Shown here: piece by piece, positions 1-9,446 of the stretch
Layout: each line of letters begins with the position of its first letter
Position numbering within the stretch: position 1 is the stretch's first letter
Source: Lysobacterales bacterium
GTDB lineage: Bacteria; Pseudomonadota; Gammaproteobacteria; Xanthomonadales; Xanthomonadaceae
Length of the DNA: 64,000 nt
Direction: 5' to 3'
NCBI GenBank assembly: GCA_020442465.1
Contig: JAGRJY010000108.1
Location: 248,001 to 312,000 of the forward strand
The notes under the pieces: generated by a model
Told to the model about the DNA's origin: nothing
Database searches by the model: none
The model's input: the letters and a program-made list of their open reading frames with translations, nothing else
Position numbers and translations under genes: made by a program

Positions 1-780
1 ACTGCGATCGCCTACGAGACCGTCACCGACCGCAAGGGCGGATTGCCGCTGCTGGCGCCGATGAGCGAAGTGGCCGGACGCATGTCGATCCAGGCCGGCG
101 CGCACGCGCTGGAGAAGGCCCAGGGCGGTTCCGGCGTGCTGCTCGGCGGCGTGCCCGGCGTGAAGCCGGCCAACGTCCTGGTGATCGGCGGCGGCGTGGT
201 CGGCATCAATGCCGCACGCATGGCCATGGGCCTGAATGCCCGAGTCACCATCCTCGATCGCTCGCTCGATCGACTGAAGTACCTCGACGAGCTGTACGGC
301 GACCGGATGACCACGCTCTATTCCACCGCCGATGCGATCGAAGAATGCCTGCGCTACGCCGACCTGGTCGTGGGCGCGGTGCTGATTCCCGGTGCTGCGG
401 CGCCGAAGCTGGTCACACGCGCGCAGCTGGCGCTGATGAAGCCGGGCTCGGTACTGGTCGACGTGGCCATCGACCAGGGCGGCTGCTTCGAAACCTCGAA
501 GGCCACCACCCACCAGAACCCGACCTATGACGTCGACGGCATCGTCCACTACTGCGTGGCGAACATGCCCGGCGGCGTGGCGCGCACGTCGACCTTCGCG
601 CTGACCAATGCCACCCTGCCGTTCGCCGTGCAGCTCGCGAACAAGGGCGCCAAGCGGGCGATGCTCGACGACGTGCACCTGCTCAATGGCCTGAACGTGC
701 ACGCCGGACAGATCACCTACGAAGCCGTCGCCCGCGACCTCGGCTACAGCTACGTGCCCGCCGCCAAGGCGCTGGGCTGA
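1..780 (+). CDS. ald: Alanine dehydrogenase, C-terminal part (5' end outside window)
   Basis: Catalyses NAD-dependent oxidative deamination of L-alanine to pyruvate in the cytoplasm. The reading frame is open from base 1, so only the last 259 of about 370 residues are here. A Rossmann NAD-binding segment is clear ([15 protein letters not shown]), followed by the LDRSLDRL strand and the family's conserved stretch [13 protein letters not shown], then the [20 protein letters not shown] block near the C-terminus. mmsA starts 19 bp downstream, so the two may be cotranscribed; both would feed amino-acid carbon to central metabolism (inference). Confidence 0.95.
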   Translation, partial: TAIAYETVTDRKGGLPLLAPMSEVAGRMSIQAGAHALEKAQGGSGVLLGGVPGVKPANVLVIGGGVVGINAARMAMGLNARVTILDRSLDRLKYLDELYGDRMTTLYSTADAIEECLRYADLVVGAVLIPGAAAPKLVTRAQLALMKPGSVLVDVAIDQGGCFETSKATTHQNPTYDVDGIVHYCVANMPGGVARTSTFALTNATLPFAVQLANKGAKRAMLDDVHLLNGLNVHAGQITYEAVARDLGYSYVPAAKALG

Positions 781-799
781 GCCCGGGAGCACCGCGCCC

Positions 800-2320
800 A
801 TGAACGCACAGGTCGAGCAGCCTTCCACGCTCCATGCGATTCCACACCTCATCGGCGGCAAGGAATCGTTCGGAACGAGCGGCCGCTGGTCCGGTGTGTA
901 CAACCCGGCTACGGGTCTCGCCAGCGGCCGGGTTGCGCTGGCCTCCAGCGCCGAGGTCGGCCAAGCGGTGGGCGCGGCGGCGGCGGCGTTTCCGGCATGG
1001 GCGGCCACGACCCCGTTGAATCGGGCGCGGGTGATGTTCCGGTTCAAGGAGCTGGTCGAGCGCCATGCCGACGAGTTGGCCGCCCTCATCACCAGCGAGC
1101 ACGGCAAGGTGCAGGCGGATGCGCGCGGCGAGGTGACCCGTGGACTCGAGGTGATCGAGTTCGCCTGCGGCATCCCGCATCTGCTGAAGGGGGAACATTC
1201 GCAGAACGTCGGTCGCGAGGTCGACTCGTGGTCGGAGTTCGCGCCGCTCGGCGTGGTGGCCGGCATCACGCCTTTCAACTTCCCCTGCATGGTGCCGATG
1301 TGGATGTTTCCCGTCGCCCTGGCCTGCGGCAACACCTTCGTGCTGAAGCCGAGTGAGCGCGACCCGTCGACCGCCAACCGGCTGGCTGAACTGTTGCGCG
1401 AAGCCGGATTGCCCGACGGCGTGTTCAACGTCGTCCACGGCGACAAGGAAGCGGTGGACGCCCTGCTCGATGATCCATGCGTGGAAGCGGTGAGCTTCGT
1501 CGGATCGACCCCCATCGCCGAGTACATCTACGAGCGCGGCGCACGCGCCGGCAAGCGCGTGCAGGCGCTCGGCGGGGCGAAGAATCATCTGGTGATGATG
1601 CCCGACGCCGATCCGCAACTCGTGGCCCAGGCCCTGCTGGGTGCGGCGTACGGTTCTGCCGGCGAACGCTGCATGGCGATCTCGGTGGCCGTCTGCGTGG
1701 GCGACGCGGCGGCCGACGCCCTGGTGGCGACGCTCAAACCCATGGTGGAGACGCTGCGCATCGGCAACGGAGCCCGCGGCAACCCCGACATGGGCCCGCT
1801 GGTCACTCGCCAGCACCTCGATCGGGTGATCGGATACGTCGATCTGGGCGTCGCCGAAGGCGCGCAACTGCTCGTCGATGGACGCGGCATCCGCGTCGAG
1901 GGACATCCGGGCGGCTTCTTCCTCGGCGGTTGCCTGTTCGATCACGTGCAACCGCACATGCGCATCTACCGCGAAGAGATTTTCGGTCCGGTACTGTGCG
2001 TGGTTCGAGTCCCGGACCTGGCTCGGGCGACCGCCCTGCTGGATGCGCATGAATACGGCAACGGCTGCGCGATCTTCACCCGCGACGGCGGCGCGGCGCG
2101 CGAGTTCGCCCACCGCGTGCAGGTCGGCATGGTCGGCATCAACGTGCCCATTCCGGTACCGATGGCGTTCCACAGCTTCGGCGGCTGGAAGCGCTCGCTG
2201 TTCGGCCCGCTGCACATGCACGGCCCGGATGGGGTGCGCTTCTACACCCGGCTGAAGACGATCACCGCGCGCTGGCCCGATGAGGTCCGCGCGGAATTCG
2301 TCATGCCGACGATGAAGTGA
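800..2320 (+). CDS. mmsA: CoA-acylating methylmalonate-semialdehyde dehydrogenase
   Basis: Oxidises methylmalonate semialdehyde or malonate semialdehyde to propionyl-CoA or acetyl-CoA in valine, inositol or pyrimidine breakdown. The 506 residues are full length for the family. The catalytic cysteine is C291 in GSAGERCM, and the oxyanion asparagine lies in TPFNFP near residue 160. The general-base glutamate of ordinary aldehyde dehydrogenases is missing (ALGGAKNH at about 257-263), which is the normal signature of this CoA-dependent subfamily. The gene sits 19 bp after ald and 4 bp before the MAPEG gene, so it is probably part of the same transcript. Confidence 0.94.
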   Translation: MNAQVEQPSTLHAIPHLIGGKESFGTSGRWSGVYNPATGLASGRVALASSAEVGQAVGAAAAAFPAWAATTPLNRARVMFRFKELVERHADELAALITSEHGKVQADARGEVTRGLEVIEFACGIPHLLKGEHSQNVGREVDSWSEFAPLGVVAGITPFNFPCMVPMWMFPVALACGNTFVLKPSERDPSTANRLAELLREAGLPDGVFNVVHGDKEAVDALLDDPCVEAVSFVGSTPIAEYIYERGARAGKRVQALGGAKNHLVMMPDADPQLVAQALLGAAYGSAGERCMAISVAVCVGDAAADALVATLKPMVETLRIGNGARGNPDMGPLVTRQHLDRVIGYVDLGVAEGAQLLVDGRGIRVEGHPGGFFLGGCLFDHVQPHMRIYREEIFGPVLCVVRVPDLARATALLDAHEYGNGCAIFTRDGGAAREFAHRVQVGMVGINVPIPVPMAFHSFGGWKRSLFGPLHMHGPDGVRFYTRLKTITARWPDEVRAEFVMPTMK

Positions 2321-2324
2321 GCGC

Positions 2325-2750
2325 ATGGGGACCAACTTGCACCCGCTGATCATGCCCCTGCTGTCGATGATGCTGCTGACCCTGCTGGTCTGGTGCCTGA
2401 TGTACTGGCGCCGCATCGGCGAGATGCAGCGCAGGAAGATGAATCCACAACAGCTCGCCATGCCCGAGGCCCGAACCCTGCTCTCTGAACGGGCCCAGCA
2501 GGCATCGAACAATCTGACCAACCTGTTCGAGCTTCCGGTGCTGTTCTACGCGCTGTGCTTGCTCGACGTCGGTATCGGCCGCGTCGACCCGGTGATGACG
2601 GCGCTGGCCTGGGTGTTCGTCGGCTTCCGGGTACTGCACTCGGGGATTCACTGTTCGCTCAATCACGTCTGGTCGCGCTTCTCGTGCTACGTCCTTGCCG
2701 CGCTCGCGCTGTGGGGCATGTTGCTGCGGCTGCTCTGGCTGGCGCTGTAG
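2325..2750 (+). CDS. MAPEG family membrane protein
   Basis: A 141-residue integral membrane protein of the MAPEG (membrane-associated eicosanoid/glutathione metabolism) superfamily. Hydrophobic segments are visible at about 8-27, 65-85 and 115-140, and the central NNLTNLFELPVLFYAL block is the family hallmark. The substrate is unknown; bacterial members are mostly uncharacterised, so a glutathione-transferase activity is only possible. It follows mmsA by 4 bp and is probably cotranscribed. Confidence 0.8.
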   Translation: MGTNLHPLIMPLLSMMLLTLLVWCLMYWRRIGEMQRRKMNPQQLAMPEARTLLSERAQQASNNLTNLFELPVLFYALCLLDVGIGRVDPVMTALAWVFVGFRVLHSGIHCSLNHVWSRFSCYVLAALALWGMLLRLLWLAL

Positions 2751-2766
2751 CGATGGCACGCCGATC

Positions 2767-3747
2767 GTGAGCACCGACAAGCCCTCCGCACCCGCAGCGG
2801 GCGCGCGCGCCGTCGACCTGGCCTTCACCCGCGCCGACCCGTACGGCACCACGATCGAACCTACCTACTCGGGCGCTACCAGTTTCCTGCGCCGTCGTTA
2901 CGGCAAGGATCTCGCCGGCGCCGACGTGGCCGTGGTCGGTGCACCGTTCGATCTGGCTACCACCAACCGGCCAGGCGCCCGCTTTGGCCCGCGCGCGGTG
3001 CGCGCGGCCTCGGCCTCGCTGGCATGGTGCAAGCCCTACGCCTGGGACTTCGACCCGCTCGACCGATTGCACGTCATCGACTTCGGCGATCTCGACTTCG
3101 ACCCGGGGCGGCCGCAGGAAGTGCCGGAGCGGTTGTACAGCCAGTTCCAGCGCCTGGTCGAGGCCGGGGTGGTGCCCTTGACCCTGGGCGGCGACCATTT
3201 CGTCAGCTTTCCCGTCTTGCGGGCACTGAGCGAGAAGCACGGCCCGCTTTCGCTGATCCATTTCGACGCCCACTGCGACACCTGGCGGGACGACGAGGGC
3301 CGCATCGACCACGGGACGATGTTCTTCCATGCGGCGCGGCTGGGCTACGTCGACCCGGCGCGATCGATCCAGCTCGGGATGCGCACCCACAACGCCGAGC
3401 AGCACGGCTTCAAGGTGCTCGATGCCCGCTGGATGCACCACCACGGCATGGTGCACTGCGCCGAGCTGATTCGCGCCCGAGCGGTCGAGCACCCTTGCTA
3501 CATCACCTTCGACGTGGATTTTCTCGACCCGGCCTTTGCCCCGGGAACCGGCACACCCGTCGTCGGGGGCTTCAGTACGCACCAGGCCTTGCAGATCATT
3601 CGCGGGCTCAGCGGGCTCAACGTGGTCGGCATGGATGTCGTCGAGGTCGCCCCGGCCTACGATCACGCCGAAGTCACCGCCCTCGCCGCCGCCAGCATTG
3701 CGCACGAACTGCTGTGTGTGCTCGCCGCCCGGCGTCCGTCGCGCTGA
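2767..3747 (+). CDS. speB: Agmatinase/ureohydrolase family protein
   Basis: Expected to hydrolyse agmatine to putrescine and urea, or a related guanidino substrate. All binuclear manganese ligands of the arginase fold are present counting from the GTG start: H144 (GGDH), D167, H169 and D171 (FDAHCD), D249 and D251 (FDVDFLDP), followed by APGTGTP. The GTG at 2767 is chosen because the open frame upstream encodes unlikely cysteine-rich sequence overlapping the MAPEG gene; this gives 326 residues. Substrate cannot be decided from sequence: guanidinobutyrase or guanidinopropionase are alternatives. It ends convergently with alr, 21 bp apart. Confidence 0.85.
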   Translation: MSTDKPSAPAAGARAVDLAFTRADPYGTTIEPTYSGATSFLRRRYGKDLAGADVAVVGAPFDLATTNRPGARFGPRAVRAASASLAWCKPYAWDFDPLDRLHVIDFGDLDFDPGRPQEVPERLYSQFQRLVEAGVVPLTLGGDHFVSFPVLRALSEKHGPLSLIHFDAHCDTWRDDEGRIDHGTMFFHAARLGYVDPARSIQLGMRTHNAEQHGFKVLDARWMHHHGMVHCAELIRARAVEHPCYITFDVDFLDPAFAPGTGTPVVGGFSTHQALQIIRGLSGLNVVGMDVVEVAPAYDHAEVTALAAASIAHELLCVLAARRPSR

Positions 3748-3768
3748 ACGGGATGCTTCGCCGCCGTC

Positions 3769-4854
3769 TCAGCGTTCCATGAAGCGAACCCGGCGGGTGA
3801 TACCGCAGGTCAGCTCGTAGGAAATCGTCCCCGCAGCCGCCGCCACTTCTTCCACCGGCAGTTGCTTGCCCCACAGCTCGACGCGGTCGCCTACCTGCAC
3901 CTCGGGCAGCGCGGTGACGTCGATGGCCAGCAAATCCATCGATACGCGGCCGACCGTGCGCGTGCGCACACCGCGCACCACGACGGGCGATCCTGAGGGC
4001 GCAAGTCGCGGATAGCCATCGCCATAGCCAATCGCCGTGATGGCGATGCGCATGGGGCGGTCCGCCACGAAGCCGCCGCCGTAGCCGACGGCCGCACCGG
4101 GCTCCACGCTGTTCACCGCAATGACCCGGGTGCCGAGCGTCATCACCGCCTCGAGGCCGAACTCCGATGCCGGGCGCCCGGCCACGACCGAGAGACCGAA
4201 CAAGGCGCCGCCGGGTCGCACCCAGTCGGCGTGCGTCTGCGGCCATCCCAGCACGGCCGCCGAGTTGGCCAGCGAGCGCGGGCCGTCCAATGCCGCGGTC
4301 GCCAGCTCGAATCGCGCGCACTGTTCCAGCGTGAATGCGCTGTCGAACTCATCCGAGCGCGCCAGATGGGTCATCAGGCAGATCTCGTCACCGACGATGG
4401 GCAATGCGCGCAGTCGCGCATGGGCTGCGCCAGCCGCGTCGGCGGGAAAGCCGAGGCGGTTCATGCCGGTGTTCAGCTTCAGCCAGGCTTGGATGCGACC
4501 CTGATCGGGCAGCAGGCTGGCTGCCTCGAGCATGGCCAGCTGCGACTCGTGGTGCACGACGGTATCGAGGCGCAGGCGCTGCAGCAAGGGCAAGTCGCCG
4601 GGCTCGACGAAGCCCGACAACAGCACGATGCGCTTGGCGATGCCGGCGGCACGCAGGCGCTCGGCATCGCTGATGGCGGCGACCCCGAACGCATCGGCGC
4701 CTTCCAGCGCATGCGCCACGCGCTCCAGACCATGTCCATAGCCATCAGCCTTGACCACGGCCATGACCCGCGATCGCGGCGCCAGCTCGCGAATGCGCAG
4801 CAGGTTGCGGCGCAGGGCGTCGAGGTCGATACAGGCGGAAGTCGGTCGGCTCAT
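3769..4854 (-). CDS. alr: Alanine racemase
   Basis: PLP enzyme interconverting L- and D-alanine for peptidoglycan. The PLP lysine is K35 in VVKADGYGHG, and the second catalytic tyrosine lies in the VGYGGGF motif of the C-terminal barrel domain. The ATG at 4854 gives 361 residues, the usual length; an upstream TTG would add 11 residues without support. It lies 55 bp downstream of dnaB on the same strand, an arrangement common in gammaproteobacteria. Confidence 0.95.
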   Translation of the reverse strand: MSRPTSACIDLDALRRNLLRIRELAPRSRVMAVVKADGYGHGLERVAHALEGADAFGVAAISDAERLRAAGIAKRIVLLSGFVEPGDLPLLQRLRLDTVVHHESQLAMLEAASLLPDQGRIQAWLKLNTGMNRLGFPADAAGAAHARLRALPIVGDEICLMTHLARSDEFDSAFTLEQCARFELATAALDGPRSLANSAAVLGWPQTHADWVRPGGALFGLSVVAGRPASEFGLEAVMTLGTRVIAVNSVEPGAAVGYGGGFVADRPMRIAITAIGYGDGYPRLAPSGSPVVVRGVRTRTVGRVSMDLLAIDVTALPEVQVGDRVELWGKQLPVEEVAAAAGTISYELTCGITRRVRFMER

Positions 4855-4909
4855 GCGTTCGGTGTCGGTTCCGGGGCGGGCCAGCAATGCCGGAGCCTGA
4901 GCGCGGATG

Positions 4910-6313
4910 CTACTCGAACGATCCGCTGTACGACTCCGACGTGTAGTTGTCGAACCGGGTGAACTGGCCCTGGAAGGCCAGTTTCACGGTACCGGTCGGA
5001 CCATTACGCTGCTTGCCGATTATGACTTCGGCGAGGCCTTTGTCGGGCGAGTCCTGATGGTAGTACTCGTCGCGGTAGATGAAGACGATGACGTCGGCGT
5101 CCTGCTCGATACCCCCCGACTCACGCAGGTCGGACATCACCGGGCGCTTGTCGGTGCGCTGCTCCAGCGAGCGGTTGAGCTGCGACAGCGCCAGTACCGG
5201 CACATTGAGCTCCTTCGCCAGGGCCTTCAGCGAGCGCGAGATCTCGGCGATCTCGGTGGCTCGGTTCTCCTTGTTGCCGGGCACCTGCATGAGCTGCAGG
5301 TAGTCGATGACGACCAGGCCCAAACCTCCGTGCTCACGCGCGAGTCGCCGGGCGCGCGAGCGCAGTTCGGTCGGTGACAGCGCCGGGGTGTCGTCGATGA
5401 AGATCTTGGCGTCGGCCAGCAGGGTAATGGCGTGGCTCACGCGCGACCAGTCCTCGTCTTCGAGACGGCCGGTGCGCAGATTCTGCGCGTTGACCCGACC
5501 CAACGAGGAGATCAAGCGGAAAGCCAGCTGCGAGGCGGACATTTCCATCGAGAACACCGCCACGGCCCGCTTGGTCTTGAGCGCGGCAAACTCGGCCATG
5601 TTCAGCGCCAGCGCGGTCTTGCCCATCGACGGGCGCGCGGCCAGGATGACCAGGTCGCCCGGCTGCAAACCGGTCGTGCGATCGTCGAAGTCGGTGAATC
5701 CGGTGGGCACGCCGGTGACCTGCCCCTGGTTCTCGAACCGTTCCTGGAGAATCCGGAATGCGTCCTTCACCGCCCCGCGCATCGCCACGAACTGCTGGCG
5801 ACCGCGACTGCCCGCTTCGGCAATCTCGAATACGGCCTTTTCCGCGCTCTCGAGCAACTCCCTGCTTTCGCGTCCTTCCGGCTGGAAGCCGTCGTTGGTG
5901 ATCTGGGTGCCGACGTCGATCAGCTGCCGCAACACCGACTTCTCACGCACGATCTCGGCGTAGGCGACGATGTTCGCCGCACTCGGCGTGGTACTCGCCA
6001 GCTCGATCACGTAGCCCGCCCCACCGACCTGTTCAGCCAGCCCCTGCGCCTCGAACCACTCGCCCAGCGTGACCGCATCGCAGGGCATGTTCTTCTCGAG
6101 CAGGTTGCCGATCGCGCGAAAGATCAATGCGTGATCGCGCCGGTAGAAATCCTCTTCACGAATCTTGTCGGCGATCTGGTCCCACGCCTTCTCGGCCAGC
6201 ATGAGCCCGCCGAGCACGGCCTGCTCGGCCTCGATCGAGTGCGGCGGGACGCGCAATGCATCGATGCGCGAGTCGGAAGACTGACCGCGAGGACGCGGAA
6301 AAACGGCTGCCAT
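4910..6313 (-). CDS. dnaB: Replicative DNA helicase DnaB
   Basis: Hexameric 5'-3' helicase of the replication fork. The N-terminal domain (about 15-120) begins with the typical PPHSIEAEQAVLGG, and the RecA-like C-terminal domain carries Walker A in ARPSMGKTALALN and Walker B in LVVIDYLQLM. Length is 467 residues, normal, with no intein. Between this gene and rplI there is a strong terminator (6542-6564), so dnaB probably has its own promoter; a TATGAT -10-like hexamer is on the minus strand at 6391-6396 and a near-consensus DnaA box lies at 6431-6439. Confidence 0.97.
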   Translation of the reverse strand: MAAVFPRPRGQSSDSRIDALRVPPHSIEAEQAVLGGLMLAEKAWDQIADKIREEDFYRRDHALIFRAIGNLLEKNMPCDAVTLGEWFEAQGLAEQVGGAGYVIELASTTPSAANIVAYAEIVREKSVLRQLIDVGTQITNDGFQPEGRESRELLESAEKAVFEIAEAGSRGRQQFVAMRGAVKDAFRILQERFENQGQVTGVPTGFTDFDDRTTGLQPGDLVILAARPSMGKTALALNMAEFAALKTKRAVAVFSMEMSASQLAFRLISSLGRVNAQNLRTGRLEDEDWSRVSHAITLLADAKIFIDDTPALSPTELRSRARRLAREHGGLGLVVIDYLQLMQVPGNKENRATEIAEISRSLKALAKELNVPVLALSQLNRSLEQRTDKRPVMSDLRESGGIEQDADVIVFIYRDEYYHQDSPDKGLAEVIIGKQRNGPTGTVKLAFQGQFTRFDNYTSESYSGSFE

Positions 6314-6430
6314 GGATCTCGGAGTGCTCTTCTTGTGTTCGACCGATCCGTACAGGTGCGGTTCGGCCGGTGTGTCGGGGCGAACGGTGGATCATACGTG
6401 CAGCGGCCACCCAAGCGTTGCGCGTAAGCC

Positions 6431-6439
6431 TGTGGATAG
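6431..6439 (+). promoter_or_regulatory. DnaA-box-like 9-mer upstream of dnaB
   Basis: TGTGGATAG; on the other strand CTATCCACA, which matches the DnaA box TTATCCACA at eight of nine positions. It lies 118 bp upstream of the dnaB start codon, before the candidate -10. A single 9-mer of this quality can occur by chance, so function is uncertain. Confidence 0.35.
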
Positions 6440-6541
6440 CCGGTTGAAATCTCACCGGATGAGACGGCGATGAATCGTTACCGAACGAACCTTCTGAACC
6501 CGTGCTCACTGACCACCAAGAAGAACGAGGCGACCCAAACG

Positions 6542-6564
6542 AAAAAGGCGCCTTGCGGCGCCTT
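6542..6564 (-). terminator. Rho-independent terminator of the rpsF-rpsR-rplI operon
   Basis: Perfect 8-bp stem AAGGCGCC/GGCGCCTT (6545-6552 with 6557-6564) and a four-base loop; on the minus strand it runs into five Ts. It begins 27 bp after the rplI stop codon. Confidence 0.88.
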
Positions 6565-6590
6565 GTTCGTTCGTGCCTCGAATGCCCGAA

Positions 6591-7040
6591 TCAGGCTTCC
6601 GGCACCACGTGCACTTTCACCGTGGTCTCGACATCGGCGTGCAGGTGGATCAGCACGTCGAACTCGCCGGTCTTGCGGATCGGGCCCTCGCCCATCACCA
6701 CTTCCGACTTGTTGATTTCGAAACCGGCGGCAGTGAAGGCCTCGGCGATCTCGCGCGGGCCGACCGAACCGAACAGCTTGCCTTCGGTCGACGCATTCGC
6801 GGCGATCGTGACTTCCTGGCCTTCGATGCGCGCCTTGCGACCTTCGGCGCCATCCAGCTGGGCCTTGGCCTTGGCCTCGTAGTCGGCACGACGCTGCTCG
6901 AACTCGGCGATGTTCGCGGCCGTGGCCGGAACCGCCTTGCCCTGCGGCACCAGGTAGTTGCGGCCGTAGCCGGGCTTGACGTTCACGCGGTCGCCCAGGG
7001 CGCCGAGGTTGGTCACTTTCTGCAGAAGAATCAGTTCCAT
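6591..7040 (-). CDS. rplI: 50S ribosomal protein L9
   Basis: Binds 23S rRNA and extends from the large subunit. The N-terminal domain [13 protein letters not shown] and the [16 protein letters not shown](V)PQGKA signature are present, followed by the long connecting helix and the C-terminal domain. The 149 residues match the family. The ATG at 7040 is fixed by the conserved N-terminus; longer open frame upstream is not coding. Last gene of the rpsF-rpsR-rplI operon. Confidence 0.97.
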   Translation of the reverse strand: MELILLQKVTNLGALGDRVNVKPGYGRNYLVPQGKAVPATAANIAEFEQRRADYEAKAKAQLDGAEGRKARIEGQEVTIAANASTEGKLFGSVGPREIAEAFTAAGFEINKSEVVMGEGPIRKTGEFDVLIHLHADVETTVKVHVVPEA

Positions 7041-7139
7041 GTACGACTCCGTATTCGTTAGCGACGCAGCACGCCGCAACTGTTTGCTGTCCGAACGGAC
7101 GGGTTGGAAGCACACCCAATCGAAGCGGGCTTCAATCAG

Positions 7140-7239
7140 CCCCCTGAGTCAGGGGGCGATCATCGGATGACGCAAGTCAGCCGATGATGGGGGTCTGGAA
7201 GCATGATCAGTCCAAGCGGAGCCCAGAAACCCGGGCTCC
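7140..7239 (-). other. Three hairpins in the rpsR-rplI intercistronic region
   Basis: The 215-bp gap between rpsR and rplI holds three inverted repeats in transcript order: GGAGCCC/GGGCTCC (7233-7239 with 7218-7224), ATCATCGG/CCGATGAT (7181-7188 with 7159-7166) and CCCCC/GGGGG (7152-7156 with 7140-7144). None is followed by a T-tract, so they do not look like simple terminators. They may control processing or the ratio of L9 to S6/S18 (inference). Confidence 0.5.
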
Positions 7240-7255
7240 ACTCGCACTGAATACC

Positions 7256-7480
7256 TCAATGGTTGTCGCAGTACGGCAGCAGGGCCAGGTAACGCGCGCG
7301 CTTGATCGCGGTGGCGAGCTGGCGCTGGTACTTCGACTTGGTGCCGGTGATACGCGACGGCACGATCTTGCCGGTCTCGGTGACGTACTGACGCAGCGTG
7401 TTCAGATCCTTGTAGTCGATCGAGGTCACGCCTTCGGCGGTGAACTTGCAGAACTTGCGGCGGCGGAAGAACTTGGACAT
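7256..7480 (-). CDS. rpsR: 30S ribosomal protein S18
   Basis: A 74-residue small-subunit protein that pairs with S6 on the 16S rRNA central domain. The sequence begins [13 protein letters not shown] and contains the conserved [11 protein letters not shown] and [14 protein letters not shown] blocks. It starts 23 bp after the rpsF stop codon and is cotranscribed with it. The zinc-type cysteine set is absent except for C11 and C71. Confidence 0.97.
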   Translation of the reverse strand: MSKFFRRRKFCKFTAEGVTSIDYKDLNTLRQYVTETGKIVPSRITGTKSKYQRQLATAIKRARYLALLPYCDNH

Positions 7481-7503
7481 GTTCGGATTCCTTGAGCGGT
7501 TGA

Positions 7504-7893
7504 TCAGGCGGCTTCGTCGGACGACGAATCGTTCGAGCTGTCATCGTCACGACGACGACGCTCCGGCTTCTCGTCCTTGCTCTTCATGATCAGGCTCTGT
7601 TCGGTCTCCGGACCATCCATGCTGATGACCATGTGGCGCAGCACTGCATCATTGAAACGGAAACCGGCAACGAGCTCGTTGAGCGCGTTCTGGCCGATTT
7701 CGACGTTCATCATGACGTAGTGGGCCTTCACCAGGTTCTGGATCGGGTAGGCCAGCTGACGGCGGCCCCAGTCTTCCAGACGGTGGATCACCCCGTTGTC
7801 GCCCTCGATCAGCGCCTTGTAGCGCTCGATCATGGCGGGGACCTGCTCGCTCTGGTCCGGATGGACCATGAACACGATTTCGTAATGACGCAT
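7504..7893 (-). CDS. rpsF: 30S ribosomal protein S6
   Basis: First gene of the operon; forms the S6:S18 heterodimer. The core fold runs from [19 protein letters not shown] to MVISMDG at about residue 100, followed by a charged, disordered tail with [16 protein letters not shown] ending in acidic residues, as in species where S6 is glutamylated (whether that happens here is unknown). The ATG at 7893 is supported by AGGAG five bases upstream. Length is 129 residues. Confidence 0.97.
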   Translation of the reverse strand: MRHYEIVFMVHPDQSEQVPAMIERYKALIEGDNGVIHRLEDWGRRQLAYPIQNLVKAHYVMMNVEIGQNALNELVAGFRFNDAVLRHMVISMDGPETEQSLIMKSKDEKPERRRRDDDSSNDSSSDEAA

Positions 7894-8020
7894 GTTCGCT
7901 CCTTGTGGATACCCCGGACAGGATTGTCCGCGGCAGCCTCCCGCGGCGCGGTGAGGCAAGTGCTCCGTCCGGTCTGGACGAAGGGCGCGGCATTCTACGC
8001 GCGCAGCGGCCGCACAGCAA
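7894..8020 (-). promoter_or_regulatory. rpsF promoter and probable S6:S18-binding leader
   Basis: On the minus strand a sigma-70 promoter is visible: TTGCTG (8015-8020), 17-bp spacer, TAGAAT (7992-7997). The leader of about 90 nt ends in a hairpin GGACA/TGTCC (7916-7920 with 7925-7929) flanked by CCG and GGGG just before the ribosome-binding site. Many bacteria have an S6:S18-binding hairpin with a CCG element at this place (known family of ribosomal leaders). The promoter is seen; identity of the leader is inferred from position and the CCG-flanked stem. Confidence 0.6.
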
Positions 8021-8053
8021 GCCGGCCGCGGAAGCAGCGCTCTCGCGGCCGGC
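8021..8053 (-). terminator. Possible terminator hairpin after the secreted-protein gene
   Basis: Perfect 10-bp inverted repeat GCCGGCCGCG/CGCGGCCGGC (8021-8030 with 8044-8053), 20 bp after the stop codon of the upstream gene and directly abutting the rpsF -35 box. There is no T-tract, so termination strength is doubtful; it could also be a protein-binding or insulating site. Confidence 0.35.
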
Positions 8054-8073
8054 CGGCCAAGGGGCGACGGGGC

Positions 8074-9408
8074 TCAGTCGGCGGGCTCGACGGCACCGCT
8101 GCGTGCGCGCAGTCGCTCGGCATAGGTGTAGTTGGCCAGTACGCCGGGGACCACCTGAGCGTTGATGAACGAAGTGAGTCGCACGCCCACCACGGGCAGC
8201 CCGTGCAGCACCACGGGCTCATCCGTGTCACCGATCAACGTCGCCGAAATCGCGCGCGTCCCGGATCCGCCGAAATTCATCAGGCTGACGCCTTCGTCAT
8301 CCGGCCCGAAGTCCAGGCGGTTCACCTGGGCGCACAGCTCGGTCTCGACCGGACCGCCGGCCTTGACCGTGCCATCGGCACGCTTGTCGGTGCGCACCAC
8401 GGTCTCGCAGGCACCTTCGGCGTCGAAGAAATCGGCGAACGGGGGCGCCGCCATGCCGTTCTGCGCAAGAGTCCCGGGCTGGGCGGAAACGTAGGCCGCC
8501 TTGGTCGGGAAACTCAGGATCCAGCTCGTCGCTGCGCCGAGTCCCGGTGCCGTGTACACCTCGCCGCGCGTCGACTCGGACATGAACAGGCTGCTGACTG
8601 CATCCGCGCCGCGCGCAACGTCGAAACGCAGCCGCCCGCGCTCGGATTGCGTCACGAAATCCACCGCCCCGGATTCCGGAATCGGCGTGAAGAACCGATC
8701 GACGGGCTCGGCGATCTTCAGCTCGGTGCGCGGCTGGCCCACGAACCCCTGCAACGCCACACCCGGCACCGAGAAGATGCGCCCCTCGGTTACCGAGACC
8801 ACCTGCACAGTCGCCTCGATGTCACCGCTCGGAGCGACCACCTGACCGGCGCGCGGGTTGCTGTCGAAGTTCAGGTAAGCCTGCACGAGGTCGGCGCAAG
8901 CCTTCGCGATGGTCAGGTTCGCGAGGTCGCCCGACAATCCGCCCCGCTCGATCACCTCCACGGCACCGTTGCGGGTCCGCGCCAGGCCGCTGGAACCGCC
9001 GTCGGCGTAGGTGTCCGCGTAATTGAAGTTGCGCAACGCCACACCCTGAGCCGGGATCGCCGGTACGGTGCACACCGATGAGTTGGAATTCAGGACCGCA
9101 CCGTCGCTGCCTGAGCTGACCGCCGCCGTCCAGGTCGAGTCAGGCGGCAGGAATACGTCGAAATACAGCGTCGACTGTCCGTTGTTCGCTTCGGAGATGA
9201 TGACCCGCGCGTAGCTCGGCGTCGCGGCGTGATTGCTGACCGAGATCAGGCTGTCGTGCCCGTCGTCGACGGTCAGGTAGGGGACGTACACCGCATCGCC
9301 AAGTCCGTTTTCCGAAATGCGCATGTCCGCATGGACCTGGGTCGCCCCGAACAGCATCGCCGCGGCGAGGCTCAATGTGCATTGTTTCACTTTGGTCACT
9401 CCAGTCAT
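8074..9408 (-). CDS. Secreted protein of unknown function
   Basis: Not recognised. About 440 residues with a cleavable signal peptide: a KQC n-region, hydrophobic LSLAAAMLFGA, and a cut after QVHA. The mature part is beta-rich and Ser/Gly/Thr-rich (for example LISVSNHAATPSYARVIISE and YFDVFLPPDSTW), which resembles secreted immunoglobulin-like or adhesin-like folds, but no catalytic motif was found. The start is ambiguous: ATG at 9408 is given, but GTG at 9390 has GGAG eight bases upstream and gives the more compact signal peptide. A promoter is visible at 9447-9475. It is a single-gene unit upstream of the ribosomal operon. Confidence 0.75.
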   Translation of the reverse strand: MTGVTKVKQCTLSLAAAMLFGATQVHADMRISENGLGDAVYVPYLTVDDGHDSLISVSNHAATPSYARVIISEANNGQSTLYFDVFLPPDSTWTAAVSSGSDGAVLNSNSSVCTVPAIPAQGVALRNFNYADTYADGGSSGLARTRNGAVEVIERGGLSGDLANLTIAKACADLVQAYLNFDSNPRAGQVVAPSGDIEATVQVVSVTEGRIFSVPGVALQGFVGQPRTELKIAEPVDRFFTPIPESGAVDFVTQSERGRLRFDVARGADAVSSLFMSESTRGEVYTAPGLGAATSWILSFPTKAAYVSAQPGTLAQNGMAAPPFADFFDAEGACETVVRTDKRADGTVKAGGPVETELCAQVNRLDFGPDDEGVSLMNFGGSGTRAISATLIGDTDEPVVLHGLPVVGVRLTSFINAQVVPGVLANYTYAERLRARSGAVEPAD

Positions 9409-9446
9409 TGTTGTTGTTCGCACGATCGCGGGATCGCGCGTACCGA

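Noticed and set aside
713..2521. 602-codon minus-strand open frame opposite mmsA
   Set aside because: Antisense to a full-length recognised gene; composition is His/Arg/Ala shadow typical of high GC, with no homology or ribosome-binding site.
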